From: MGBC120314 sp051877855
Lineage (GTDB): Bacteria; Bacillota; Clostridia; Lachnospirales; Lachnospiraceae
DNA length: 39,924 nt
Direction: 5' to 3'
NCBI GenBank assembly: GCA_051877855.1
Contig: JBJEJH010000023.1
Location: 1-39,924 of the forward strand
Shown: piece after piece, positions 1 to 7,408 of the stretch
How the letters are laid out: each line of letters begins with the position of its first letter
How positions within the stretch are numbered: the first letter of the stretch is position 1
Notes under the pieces: generated by a model
The model's database searches: none
What the model was told of the DNA's origin: nothing
What the model saw: only the letters and a program-made list of their open reading frames with translations
Translations under genes and position numbers: made by a program

Positions 1-596
1 TGGTGTTTTATAATGGAAAGGAAGAGCGGCCGGAGCGGGAAGAATTCCATTTGTCGGATTCCTATGAACATAAATGCGAGTGTTACGATCTGGATCTTTC
101 CTGTGTGGTGTATAACATAAATCCGGGATATAATGAGGAACTGCAGCAAAAGAGCAGGGTACTGGTAGGGTACACGACCTTTGTAGAGAAAGTACGTGCC
201 TATGAGAATAAGGAAGCGGACTTAAGAGCAGCAATTAACCGGGCGATTGATGAATGTATCAAGGAAAATATACTGGCAGAATTCTTTAGGAGTAGAAGAG
301 CGGAGGTGCTTGAAATGGCAGTTTTGGATTTTACATTTGAGCGGAGAGAAGAGCTGATTGCGAGGGACAGCAGGGAGGAAGGAATTGAATTGGGACGCAG
401 CCAAGGCAGGACAGAAGGAATTGAGATTGGACTTGGCCGTGGCATCGCCCAGGGCAGAACCGAGGGCATTGAGATTGGATACAACCAAGTGGCAGAAAAG
501 ATGTTAAAAGCAAAGAAACCATTTGAGGAGATTATGGAATTCACCGGATTATCTGCGGATGAATTGAAGAAGCTTGCAAATAAACTGGGAGTCTAA
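1..596 (+). CDS. Rpn/PDDEXK-type nuclease (transposase-like family), C-terminal part
   Basis: The reading frame is open from the window edge, so the N-terminus, including any nuclease core, is missing. About 197 residues remain. The start VFYNGKEERPEREEFHLSD, the stretch VYNINPGYNEEL and the RAIDECIKENILAEFF region resemble the C-terminal half of Rpn-like proteins (PDDEXK_2, TIGR01784), which are common in Lachnospiraceae as multicopy genes. Family members are often labelled putative transposases, but the characterised Rpn proteins are DNA endonucleases that promote RecA-independent recombination. Residues after about 120 are a Gly/Glu-rich tail with a duplicated decapeptide QGRTEGIEIG, followed by a short helical segment ending KKLANKLGV. 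The catalytic residues lie outside the window, so activity cannot be judged. There is no sign of an adjacent insertion sequence end. Confidence 0.7.
   Translation, partial: VFYNGKEERPEREEFHLSDSYEHKCECYDLDLSCVVYNINPGYNEELQQKSRVLVGYTTFVEKVRAYENKEADLRAAINRAIDECIKENILAEFFRSRRAEVLEMAVLDFTFERREELIARDSREEGIELGRSQGRTEGIEIGLGRGIAQGRTEGIEIGYNQVAEKMLKAKKPFEEIMEFTGLSADELKKLANKLGV
402..479 (+). repeat. In-frame tandem repeat in the Rpn-like tail
   Basis: Two copies of a 30-base unit (402-431 and 450-479), separated by 18 bases, encode the identical decapeptide QGRTEGIEIG. The DNA copies differ at several third positions, so the peptide is conserved better than the DNA. Such Gly/Glu/Arg-rich repeats of variable number are typical of the C-terminus of this family. 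Confidence 0.75.
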
Positions 597-659
597 GTGT
601 ATAAACTTAATGGAATATGACCATATTTTTATTAGTCATTTAGGAAAGAATTTTTAAGG

Positions 660-688
660 TTGTACAAAAATAATCCTTGTGCTATAAT
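660..688 (+). promoter_or_regulatory. Sigma-A-type promoter for zapA
   Basis: TTGTAC (660-665), a 17-base spacer and a perfect TATAAT (683-688) lie about 55 bases upstream of the zapA start. They follow the end of the Rpn-like gene, and no other gene lies between. Confidence 0.75.
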
Positions 689-742
689 AAATTGGAGTTA
701 TTGGTTATTTAAACCATATGTACGTGAAATGGAGTGGATGAC

Positions 743-1150
743 ATGTCTTCAATTAATAATACAGAAGTTATTATCGGCGGCAAGGTATTTACCTTGAGCG
801 GTTATGAAAGTGAAGAATATCTTCAGAAGGTTGCGACCTTTATTAATAATAAGATTAATGAATGTAAGACTTCAGATAATTTTAAGAGACTTCCGGTGGA
901 TACACAGGCGGTTATGATTCATCTGAATGTTGCAGATGAATATTTTAAGATCAAGAAGCAGGCAGATATCTTGGAACAGGAGATTGAGAGCAAGGATAAG
1001 GAAATTTACGATCTTAAGCATGAATTGATTGCAGCACAGATCAAGCAGGACTCTTATGTCCAGGAGATGAAGGAAATACGCAGTGAGAACACTACATATC
1101 AGAAGAGTATAACCAAGCTCCAGTCTGAGATTAATGAGTTAAGAAAGTAG
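743..1150 (+). CDS. zapA: Cell division protein ZapA
   Basis: The protein is 135 residues. ZapA binds FtsZ and promotes bundling of its protofilaments at the division site. The N-terminal half matches the ZapA fold, with EVIIGGKVFTLSGYESEEYL followed by the helix carrying KVATFINNKI. From about residue 70 to the end it is a continuous charged coiled coil (EQEIESKDKEIYDL and onward), as expected for ZapA dimers and tetramers. The ATG at 743 is preferred over the GTG at 734 because GGAG (731-734) sits 8 bases upstream of it. The gene has its own promoter and a strong terminator, so it is probably transcribed alone. The nearby SEDS/PBP genes fit a division and wall context. Confidence 0.92.
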   Translation: MSSINNTEVIIGGKVFTLSGYESEEYLQKVATFINNKINECKTSDNFKRLPVDTQAVMIHLNVADEYFKIKKQADILEQEIESKDKEIYDLKHELIAAQIKQDSYVQEMKEIRSENTTYQKSITKLQSEINELRK

Positions 1151-1185
1151 TATTGAAACAGTTACATTATTGATGTTGAAGTTAT

Positions 1186-1222
1186 AAAGTGTCTTTGAAG
1201 GAATTTAAAGACACTTTTTTTC
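1186..1222 (+). terminator. Rho-independent terminator after zapA
   Basis: An 11-base perfect stem (AAAGTGTCTTT at 1186-1196 with AAAGACACTTT at 1207-1217) has a 10-base loop and runs into seven T residues. Confidence 0.9.
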
Positions 1223-1314
1223 TGAATGTTTCATAGGTTTTTCATATTTTGTGGTTTGTCTTGGAGTGGAGAACAGATGAAATATTATAGGATTTGGTTT
1301 GGGGGCGGACAAAT

Positions 1315-3738
1315 ATGTCACAGGTAGAGATCTTATCGCCGGCTGGCTCTATGGAGAGTTTTCGTGCAGCTATCAATGCCGGCGCGGATGCAGTCTATAT
1401 GGGCGGTAGCATGTTTGGTGCGAGGGCATTTGCAGATAATTTTGATGAAACGCAGATAAAGAAAGCATTAGAATTGGCACATATTCATAAGCGAAAGGTA
1501 TATTTGACCGTCAATACATTGCTTAAAAATGATGAACTTAAGAAGGATTTGTATGATTTTTTGCTGCCGGCATATGAATGGGGACTTGATGCGGTTTTGG
1601 TTCAGGATTTTGGGGTATTTGAATTTATCAAGGCCAATTTTCCTTCATTGGATATTCATGCCAGTACCCAGATGACCACCAATGGAGCATTGAGTGCAAA
1701 GTTTCTGGAAGAGAAGGGCTTTTCAAGAATAGTGACCTCCAGAGAGCTTTCCCTGGAAGAAATTAGTCAGATTCGTAAAGAGACGAAGCTTGAAATTGAG
1801 AGCTTTGTACATGGTGCATTATGTTACTGTTATTCGGGACAATGTCTGATGTCCGGTATGATTGGAGGAAGAAGTGGTAATCGGGGACGATGTGCGCAGA
1901 GTTGCCGTCTGGCGTATTCGGCTTTGGATGAAGACGGTACGACGATGGGAAAGAAGGATAAGCATTTACTAAGTCCCAAGGATATGTGTGCCTTGGAATT
2001 ACTTCCGGATATTATTGATGCCGGGGTATATTCCCTTAAGATTGAAGGACGAATGAAGAGTCCGGAATATACCGCAGGTGTTGTTTCAACATATCGTAAA
2101 TACGTGGACATGTATCTTGAGAAAGGCCGTAGCGGATATAAGGTGGATCCGCAGGATTTATCCGATTTGATGGATTTATTTAATCGCGGGAATTTTTCGA
2201 AGGGCTATTATGTTGCTCAAAATGGTCCTAAAATGATGTCCATGGATCGCCCGAATCATCAGGGAACAAGGGCGATACAGGTGGTTTCATCCTCCCGTGG
2301 ACAGATGAAGGTCAAAGCGTTATCTACCCTTAATCCACAGGATGTGGTGGATGTGTCTTCGGATTTTACATGGACCAACGGACAGGCGCGTAGCAAGGAT
2401 GAGGTGTTTTCAATTAATATTCCGGTTACATTGAAGGTGGCACCGGGATCGATTTATTATCGTGTTCGTAATAACAAGCTGGTAGGTGAGATTAACGAAC
2501 GCTTTATTAAACGCAATATTCGGGAACAGGTGCGCATTGAGGGAGAGTTCTTTGCCGGTTCACCGTCACGTGTCAGCATATATTGTAATGGCACGGAATA
2601 TGAGATCTTTGGTAAGGTTGTAGATGCCGCTAAGAACAGTCCCATGGATGCAAAGTCCATTGAGAAGCAGCTGAGGAAACTTGGTGATACAGAATTTGAA
2701 GCATCGGAAGTAAATCTCTTGGTTGGTGATAATATTTTTGTTCCGGTGTCGGAACTGAATGAACTTCGACGGAGTCTTGTACAGGGAATTACAGATAAAC
2801 TGACAGGAAAGAGAAGTGCTTGTAATTTAGTCATCAGATCCGGGAAAGATCGTGATGAGACCCTGCCGGCACAGTCGATGTCTCTTTATGTGGTGGTACA
2901 TGATGAGAATACACTTAGGGTGGCATTACAACCATCGGAAGTAAAGCGTATCTATGTTGATATCTATTCATTGACCGATTTCACTAAGGCCGGAGAAATC
3001 GTTGCAAAGATACATGAATGTGGCAAGGAAGCCTATTACTGTATGCCGCACATTTTTAGAAACAGGGCGGCATCCTGGTATCAGAAGAATCTTGATCTTC
3101 TTGTAAAACCGGGATGGGATGGTTTTTTGGTACGTAATCTGGACGAATTGCAGTTCCTTCGGGAGAATGGAATTAAGGGATCCCTGGTACTGGATCATCA
3201 TCTATATTGTATGAATGATTTTGCACCGGAATTTTTCTCCGGTCTTTCGAAAACCGAAGGAAGATCCGATGGTGGGTCATTGAATATTAATGGATTTACA
3301 GCACCTTTGGAGCTTAACCATAGGGAACTTCGTGATTTGCGGATTACAGCACCGATGGAAATATTGCTTTACGGTTATTTCCCGGTAATGTTATCGGCCC
3401 AGTGTGTGATGAAGAATCTTAAGGAATGCCGGATCAATAAGGCAGGAGAATACACTTGTATCCACATAAAGGATCGAAAGGGTAAATTACTTCCTGTTGT
3501 TAATTTTTGCCGTTGGTGTTACAATGTTATTTATCATCCTGCGCCAATGAATTTGATGGATCTTAGGGATGAGATCTCAGAATGTGGATTTGCGGGTCTG
3601 AGAGTGGACTTTGCGTTGCTTGATGCAAAGGAGGCAGGGGTAGTACTTTCCCAGACGGTGGATTGTATAAAGAATGGTTTGCGTCGTAAGCCTCAGGGAG
3701 ACTTTACGAGAGGACATTTTTTGCGAGGAGTAGAGTAA
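1315..3738 (+). CDS. U32 family peptidase-like protein with DUF3656 region
   Basis: The protein is 807 residues. The opening VEILSPAGSMESFRAAINAG and the signature around residues 163-197 (SFVHGALCYCYSGQC, then RGRCAQSC) place it in the U32 family. Its cysteines C170, C177, C193 and C197 match the pattern seen in RlhA and TrhP, which take part in RNA hydroxylation (23S C2501 and tRNA U34) rather than proteolysis. It is longer than RlhA and has the extended Clostridial architecture with a DUF3656-type central region and a C-terminal Cys-containing segment (NFCRWCYNVIYHP). RNA hydroxylation is the best guess, but the substrate cannot be read from sequence. The ATG at 1315 is chosen over the TTG at 1294 because it begins at the family's usual N-terminus, although its ribosome site (GGGGGCGG) is poor. 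Its stop codon abuts the next ATG, which implies coupling with the SEDS gene. Confidence 0.88.
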   Translation: MSQVEILSPAGSMESFRAAINAGADAVYMGGSMFGARAFADNFDETQIKKALELAHIHKRKVYLTVNTLLKNDELKKDLYDFLLPAYEWGLDAVLVQDFGVFEFIKANFPSLDIHASTQMTTNGALSAKFLEEKGFSRIVTSRELSLEEISQIRKETKLEIESFVHGALCYCYSGQCLMSGMIGGRSGNRGRCAQSCRLAYSALDEDGTTMGKKDKHLLSPKDMCALELLPDIIDAGVYSLKIEGRMKSPEYTAGVVSTYRKYVDMYLEKGRSGYKVDPQDLSDLMDLFNRGNFSKGYYVAQNGPKMMSMDRPNHQGTRAIQVVSSSRGQMKVKALSTLNPQDVVDVSSDFTWTNGQARSKDEVFSINIPVTLKVAPGSIYYRVRNNKLVGEINERFIKRNIREQVRIEGEFFAGSPSRVSIYCNGTEYEIFGKVVDAAKNSPMDAKSIEKQLRKLGDTEFEASEVNLLVGDNIFVPVSELNELRRSLVQGITDKLTGKRSACNLVIRSGKDRDETLPAQSMSLYVVVHDENTLRVALQPSEVKRIYVDIYSLTDFTKAGEIVAKIHECGKEAYYCMPHIFRNRAASWYQKNLDLLVKPGWDGFLVRNLDELQFLRENGIKGSLVLDHHLYCMNDFAPEFFSGLSKTEGRSDGGSLNINGFTAPLELNHRELRDLRITAPMEILLYGYFPVMLSAQCVMKNLKECRINKAGEYTCIHIKDRKGKLLPVVNFCRWCYNVIYHPAPMNLMDLRDEISECGFAGLRVDFALLDAKEAGVVLSQTVDCIKNGLRRKPQGDFTRGHFLRGVE

Positions 3739-5043
3739 ATGTTTAAGGTATTTATCGACATTTCAAGATATTTGTTCGTCTTATTGATGGCAATCTATAT
3801 GATTATGACCTTTCGTATATTTGCGATTAAGGACGAATCCGAGAGAACATTGAAATGTATCCAACAGAATATATTAATGTTTTTCATTCATTTTCTGGCA
3901 TTTGCCATATTATTTATTAATGAATGGAATATCAATGTTATTGTTTTATATCTGGTGCAGTTTTTTTGTTTGTTACTGTACCTGGTGGCATTTCATTTTA
4001 TTTATCGAAATGGTAACATGCTGCTATTAAATAATATGCTGATGCTTTTGATGATTGGTTTTATAATCATCACTCGTTTGTCCTTTGAAGAGGGTGTTCG
4101 ACAGTTCATCTTCGTTCTGGCGGGTTGTGTCATGACGATGATTATTCCGATCATCATGCAGAAAGTAACAACATTGCGTAAGATCCCTTGGCTTTATGGT
4201 GCCATTGGTATTATTGCTTTGCTGGTTGTTTTAGTGATGGGTGAGTTGACTCATGGAGCAAATATTGCCATTAACCTTGGCTTGTTCTCTATTCAGCCAA
4301 GTGAATTTATTAAGATTATTTACGTATTTTTCATTGCGTCAATGTTTAACCGTTCAACGAGTTTTGGAAATGTTGTTCTGACAACAATTTTGGCTGCGGT
4401 TCATGTCATTATCCTGGTTCTTTCAACAGACCTTGGTGGAGCATTGATTTACTTTGTGGTTTATCTTGTGATGCTCTATGTGGCTACCAGGGAGGTCATT
4501 TATGTTGCGCTGGGATTAACCGCCGGGGGTGGTGCATCTTTTGTGGCATACAAGTTATTCTCCCATGTGCGTATCCGTGTGCAGGCGTGGCTGGATCCAT
4601 GGACTTACATTGACGATAAAGGCTATCAGATTACACAGTCACTTTTTGCCATTGGTATGGGTTCATGGTTTGGTGTAGGTCTGGGACAGGGAATGCCTTA
4701 TCGTATTCCTTACGTTGAGATGGACTTTGTATTTTCGGCAATTTGTGAGGAATTTGGTATTATTTTCTCGGCCTTTATGATTCTGTTATGTATGAATACA
4801 TTTATGCTGATGATGGACGTTGGAATGAAATCCAAGGGTCGATTCTATCGTCTTCTGGCAGTGGGTCTTGCAACGGCATATGGTTTCCAGATCTTCCTTA
4901 CCATCGGTGGTGGTATCAAGCTGATTCCATTGACCGGTGTAACCTTACCACTGATCAGTTACGGCGGAAGTTCGGCACTTAGTACATTAATTATGTTTTC
5001 TGTGATTCAGGGGTTGTACATGCTTAGAATGAATGAGAGGTGA
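3739..5043 (+). CDS. SEDS peptidoglycan glycosyltransferase (FtsW/RodA/SpoVE family)
   Basis: The 434-residue protein is almost entirely hydrophobic with about ten membrane segments. SEDS proteins polymerise lipid II into glycan strands at the outer face of the membrane and work with a class B PBP. Family hallmarks are visible: QPSEFIKI, STDLGGALIYF, then WLDPWTYIDDKGYQITQSL with the Asp in the large extracytoplasmic loop that is needed for catalysis, GVGLGQG and the C-terminal LPLISYGGSS. The start ATG follows the U32 stop directly, and the partner transpeptidase begins 5 bases after its stop. Which of FtsW, RodA or SpoVE it represents cannot be settled from this window. Proximity to zapA slightly favours a division role. 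Confidence 0.93.
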   Translation: MFKVFIDISRYLFVLLMAIYMIMTFRIFAIKDESERTLKCIQQNILMFFIHFLAFAILFINEWNINVIVLYLVQFFCLLLYLVAFHFIYRNGNMLLLNNMLMLLMIGFIIITRLSFEEGVRQFIFVLAGCVMTMIIPIIMQKVTTLRKIPWLYGAIGIIALLVVLVMGELTHGANIAINLGLFSIQPSEFIKIIYVFFIASMFNRSTSFGNVVLTTILAAVHVIILVLSTDLGGALIYFVVYLVMLYVATREVIYVALGLTAGGGASFVAYKLFSHVRIRVQAWLDPWTYIDDKGYQITQSLFAIGMGSWFGVGLGQGMPYRIPYVEMDFVFSAICEEFGIIFSAFMILLCMNTFMLMMDVGMKSKGRFYRLLAVGLATAYGFQIFLTIGGGIKLIPLTGVTLPLISYGGSSALSTLIMFSVIQGLYMLRMNER

Positions 5044-5048
5044 TGATC

Positions 5049-6473
5049 ATGGCAGAAAAAAAGAAGTCAAAAAATCGTGAGATCATGGCCGTGGTCTATA
5101 CCTTTATGCTGTTATTTTTTAGTCTGATCGGCTATATGGTATACTATAATGCAGCGGTCAAGGAAAATGTAGTAAATAACACCTATAATAAACGTATTGA
5201 AGTGATGGAGAAAGAAACCATTCGTGGTAAAATTCTTGCGGCGGATGGAACAGTCCTTGCAAGAACCGTGATCGGCTCCGACGGAACGGAAGAGAGGGAG
5301 TATCCTTTTGGTAATATTTTCTCCCATGTGGTTGGATTTACCATTAAGGGAAAATCCGGCATTGAAAGTGCGGCAAATTATTACCTGATTTGCAGTAATG
5401 ATAATCCAATTGAACAGGTGAAGAACGATTTTGCCGGTGAGAAAAATTATGGTGATAGTATTATGACTACGCTGGACGTAAACTTACAGCGTGCAGCTTA
5501 TAACGCACTTGGCAATAATAAGGGTGCGGTTGTAGCTATTGAACCCTCCACAGGTAAGATTCTTGCCATGGTTTCCAAGCCGGATTTTGATCCGAATACC
5601 CTGGAACTTGTGTGGGATACGGTTATGACGGATAATGAGTTCGATTCCGTATTGTTTAATCGTGCCACCCAGGGGCTTTATGCACCGGGTTCTACATTTA
5701 AGGTGTTTACCACACTGGAGTATCTTCGTGAATATCCGGAGGAGATGGATGATTATTTCTATGATTGTGTAGGTAATGTAACCTTTGGGGATACCAGGTT
5801 ATCTTGTTTTAATGGTCGTGCCCATGGACATCTTGATTTTAAAGGGATTTTTGCCGAGTCTTGTAATTCGGCATTTGCCACAATTGGTATGAAATTGAAT
5901 CGTAAGCAGTTCCATGATAATATGGAGACCATGTTATTTAATAAGGAAATGCCCTTTGATTTTGTCTATAATAAGAGTAGTTTTGTGTTAGATTCGAGTT
6001 CAAAGACAGAAGAGATTATGCATACCGCCATGGGACAGGGACAGACCCTTATTACGCCGATTCACAACTGTATGATGGCTGCAGCTATTGCCAATGGCGG
6101 TGTATGTATGAAACCGTATCTTCTGGATCGAATTGTGAACAATTCAGGAAGTGTGATCCGTAAGCTTGGAAAATCTGAAGGTATTACATTTATGACCAAG
6201 AGTGAGGCAACCACCTTGACGGAATATATGACTGCGGTTGTAGAGGAAGGAACCGGTACGGCATTGCGCAATAATGTCTATACCGCAGCGGGAAAGACCG
6301 GATCTGCAGAATATGATAGTAGTAATCTGCACCATTCATGGTTCATTGGATTTGCTCCGGTGGAAGATCCTCAGATTGCCATTGCAGTTATTTTGGAAGG
6401 TGGATATACGGGATACACCAATGCAACCGAAGTGACAAGAGTGATTCTGGATCAATATTTTGGTGTGGAATAG
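5049..6473 (+). CDS. Class B penicillin-binding transpeptidase (PbpA/FtsI-like)
   Basis: The 474-residue D,D-transpeptidase cross-links peptidoglycan and has one N-terminal membrane anchor (about residues 13-35). The three penicillin-binding motifs are present: S215-T-F-K218 in APGSTFK, S271-C-N273 in ESCNSAF, and K416-T-G418 in AAGKTGSAE. It is shorter than typical FtsI/PBP2B because the N-terminal pedestal domain is reduced, like the PbpA proteins that pair with an FtsW/RodA gene. The ATG at 5049 is chosen because AGAGG lies 8 bases upstream. The GTG at 5040 and ATG at 5043 are too close to that site. Directly downstream of the SEDS gene, it is very likely its functional partner. Its 3' end is followed by a promoter for the next gene rather than a clear terminator. 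Confidence 0.93.
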   Translation: MAEKKKSKNREIMAVVYTFMLLFFSLIGYMVYYNAAVKENVVNNTYNKRIEVMEKETIRGKILAADGTVLARTVIGSDGTEEREYPFGNIFSHVVGFTIKGKSGIESAANYYLICSNDNPIEQVKNDFAGEKNYGDSIMTTLDVNLQRAAYNALGNNKGAVVAIEPSTGKILAMVSKPDFDPNTLELVWDTVMTDNEFDSVLFNRATQGLYAPGSTFKVFTTLEYLREYPEEMDDYFYDCVGNVTFGDTRLSCFNGRAHGHLDFKGIFAESCNSAFATIGMKLNRKQFHDNMETMLFNKEMPFDFVYNKSSFVLDSSSKTEEIMHTAMGQGQTLITPIHNCMMAAAIANGGVCMKPYLLDRIVNNSGSVIRKLGKSEGITFMTKSEATTLTEYMTAVVEEGTGTALRNNVYTAAGKTGSAEYDSSNLHHSWFIGFAPVEDPQIAIAVILEGGYTGYTNATEVTRVILDQYFGVE

Positions 6474-6504
6474 TGGGGAAAAATTAACAATTTCGCTTTA
6501 CTTG

Positions 6505-6533
6505 TTGCGTCTTTTGTCAAAACAAGGTATAAT
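6505..6533 (+). promoter_or_regulatory. Promoter for NUDIX gene
   Basis: TTGCGT (6505-6510), a 17-base spacer and a perfect TATAAT (6528-6533) lie about 45 bases upstream of the start. The -35 box is weak. Confidence 0.6.
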
Positions 6534-6579
6534 GAATTTATATTAAGCATGTTCAAAGACACGCCAAGGAGGTTTTGCG

Positions 6580-7035
6580 ATGATAGAAGCAACGAGCTGT
6601 GGCGGTGTGGTTATTTTCCGTGGCAAGATACTTGTACTGTATAAGAATTACAGAAACAAGTACGAAGGATGGGTACTTCCGAAGGGAACCGTAGAGGAGG
6701 GCGAAGAGTATCAGGAGACCGCTCTTCGTGAGGTGAAAGAAGAATCGGGTAGTACCGCTAAGATCATAAAATATGTCGGAAAAAGCTCATATTCATTTAA
6801 TACTCCAACGGATGTGGTGGATAAGGATGTTCATTGGTATCTGATGACAACGGACAGTTATTTCAGCAAACCACAGAGGGAAGAGTTTTTCGTGGATTCG
6901 GGTTTTTACAAATTCCATGAGGCATATCATCTGTTGAAGTTCTCTAATGAGAAAGCAATTCTGGAGAAAGCATATGATGAGTATTTAGAGCTTAAGAAAA
7001 ATAATCTATGGCCATATGGCAAGGGAAAGTTATAA
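6580..7035 (+). CDS. NUDIX hydrolase
   Basis: The 151-residue protein contains a full Nudix box, G-x5-E-x7-REVKEESG, starting at the glycine of PKGTVEEGEE. This motif binds the divalent metal and cleaves nucleoside diphosphates linked to another group. The flanking LPKGTVEEGE resembles small diadenosine-polyphosphate or nucleotide-sanitising enzymes, but the substrate is not predictable. AAGGAGG stands 8 bases before the ATG. The gene has its own promoter, and its stop codon lies inside the loop of its own terminator. Confidence 0.88.
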   Translation: MIEATSCGGVVIFRGKILVLYKNYRNKYEGWVLPKGTVEEGEEYQETALREVKEESGSTAKIIKYVGKSSYSFNTPTDVVDKDVHWYLMTTDSYFSKPQREEFFVDSGFYKFHEAYHLLKFSNEKAILEKAYDEYLELKKNNLWPYGKGKL

Positions 7036-7060
7036 AACTTTCCCTTGCTTTTTGTTTTTG
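7019..7060 (+). terminator. Terminator overlapping the NUDIX stop codon
   Basis: A perfect 13-base stem (7019-7031 with 7036-7048) and a 4-base loop are followed by a T-rich tail. The TAA stop of the NUDIX gene (7033-7035) falls in the loop, so the last codons form the ascending arm. Confidence 0.92.
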
Positions 7061-7073
7061 GCTGTGATATAAT
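7045..7073 (+). promoter_or_regulatory. Promoter for tRNA-Leu
   Basis: TTGCTT (7045-7050), a 17-base spacer and a perfect TATAAT (7068-7073) end 12 bases before the mature tRNA. The -35 box overlaps the tail of the preceding terminator. Confidence 0.7.
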
Positions 7074-7085
7074 ACCTTTTGTTGA

Positions 7086-7168
7086 GCAGAAGTGGCGGAA
7101 TGGCAGACGCAGCAGACTCAAAATCTGCCGAGGGTGACCTCGTGTGGGTTCAACTCCCATCTTCTGCA
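7086..7168 (+). tRNA. tRNA-Leu (anticodon CAA)
   Basis: The 83-base class II tRNA folds completely. The acceptor stem GCAGAAG pairs with CTTCTGC. The anticodon stem GCAGA/TCTGC holds loop CTCAAAA with anticodon CAA, reading UUG. The long variable arm is CGAGG-GTGA-CCTCG, and the T-arm GTGGG-TTCAACT-CCCAT carries the standard TTC. The discriminator base is A, which is required for leucine identity, and the CCA end is not encoded. It has its own promoter and terminator. Confidence 0.97.
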
Positions 7169-7179
7169 TTGTATGATGA

Positions 7180-7219
7180 AACAGGAAATCTTGAAATAAT
7201 GAGGTTTCCTGTTTTTTTT
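7180..7219 (+). terminator. Terminator after tRNA-Leu
   Basis: A 9-base stem (AACAGGAAA at 7180-7188 with TTTCCTGTT at 7205-7213) and a 16-base loop are followed by an eight-T run that includes the end of the stem. Confidence 0.85.
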
Positions 7220-7292
7220 GTAATCTGATTTGCTGTCCCTTTTTGGAGTAACCAACTTTATAAAATCTTAATATATTTTTCTTTGGAATGCA

Positions 7293-7321
7293 TTGACAAA
7301 TTTGCAGGGCTATAATAATAT
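7293..7321 (+). promoter_or_regulatory. Probable promoter of the Tad-like operon
   Basis: A consensus TTGACA (7293-7298) is followed after 17 bases by TAATAT (7316-7321). A better-looking TATAAT at 7311-7316 is only 12 bases from the -35, too close to be used with it. The implied untranslated leader is about 80 bases and AT-rich, with a small hairpin (TCAAAG/CTTTGA, 7375-7391) just before the start codon. Confidence 0.6.
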
Positions 7322-7408
7322 ATGATGCACGGAGAGCGTATTTATTAAATTTTCTATTTTTCAAGAATATTCATTCAAAGTATCCCTTTGATTATGCGAA
7401 ATTGAATT

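Noticed and set aside
1..596. Rpn-like gene as an insertion sequence
   Set aside because: The family label includes transposase, but no inverted repeats or target duplications are visible near it and the family is better known as nucleases.
1256..1288. Possible promoter before the U32 gene (TTGTCT or TTGGAG with TATTAT)
   Set aside because: Spacing is 21 bases for the first box, and the second matches poorly; too weak to list.
7086..7168. tRNA-Leu as attachment site for a mobile element carrying the Tad-like genes
   Set aside because: No integrase and no repeat of the tRNA 3' end was seen downstream up to the polA gene.
6927..7364. Minus-strand open frame of 145 codons
   Set aside because: It runs antisense across the NUDIX 3' end, its terminator and the complete tRNA-Leu, with no ribosome site and no family resemblance.
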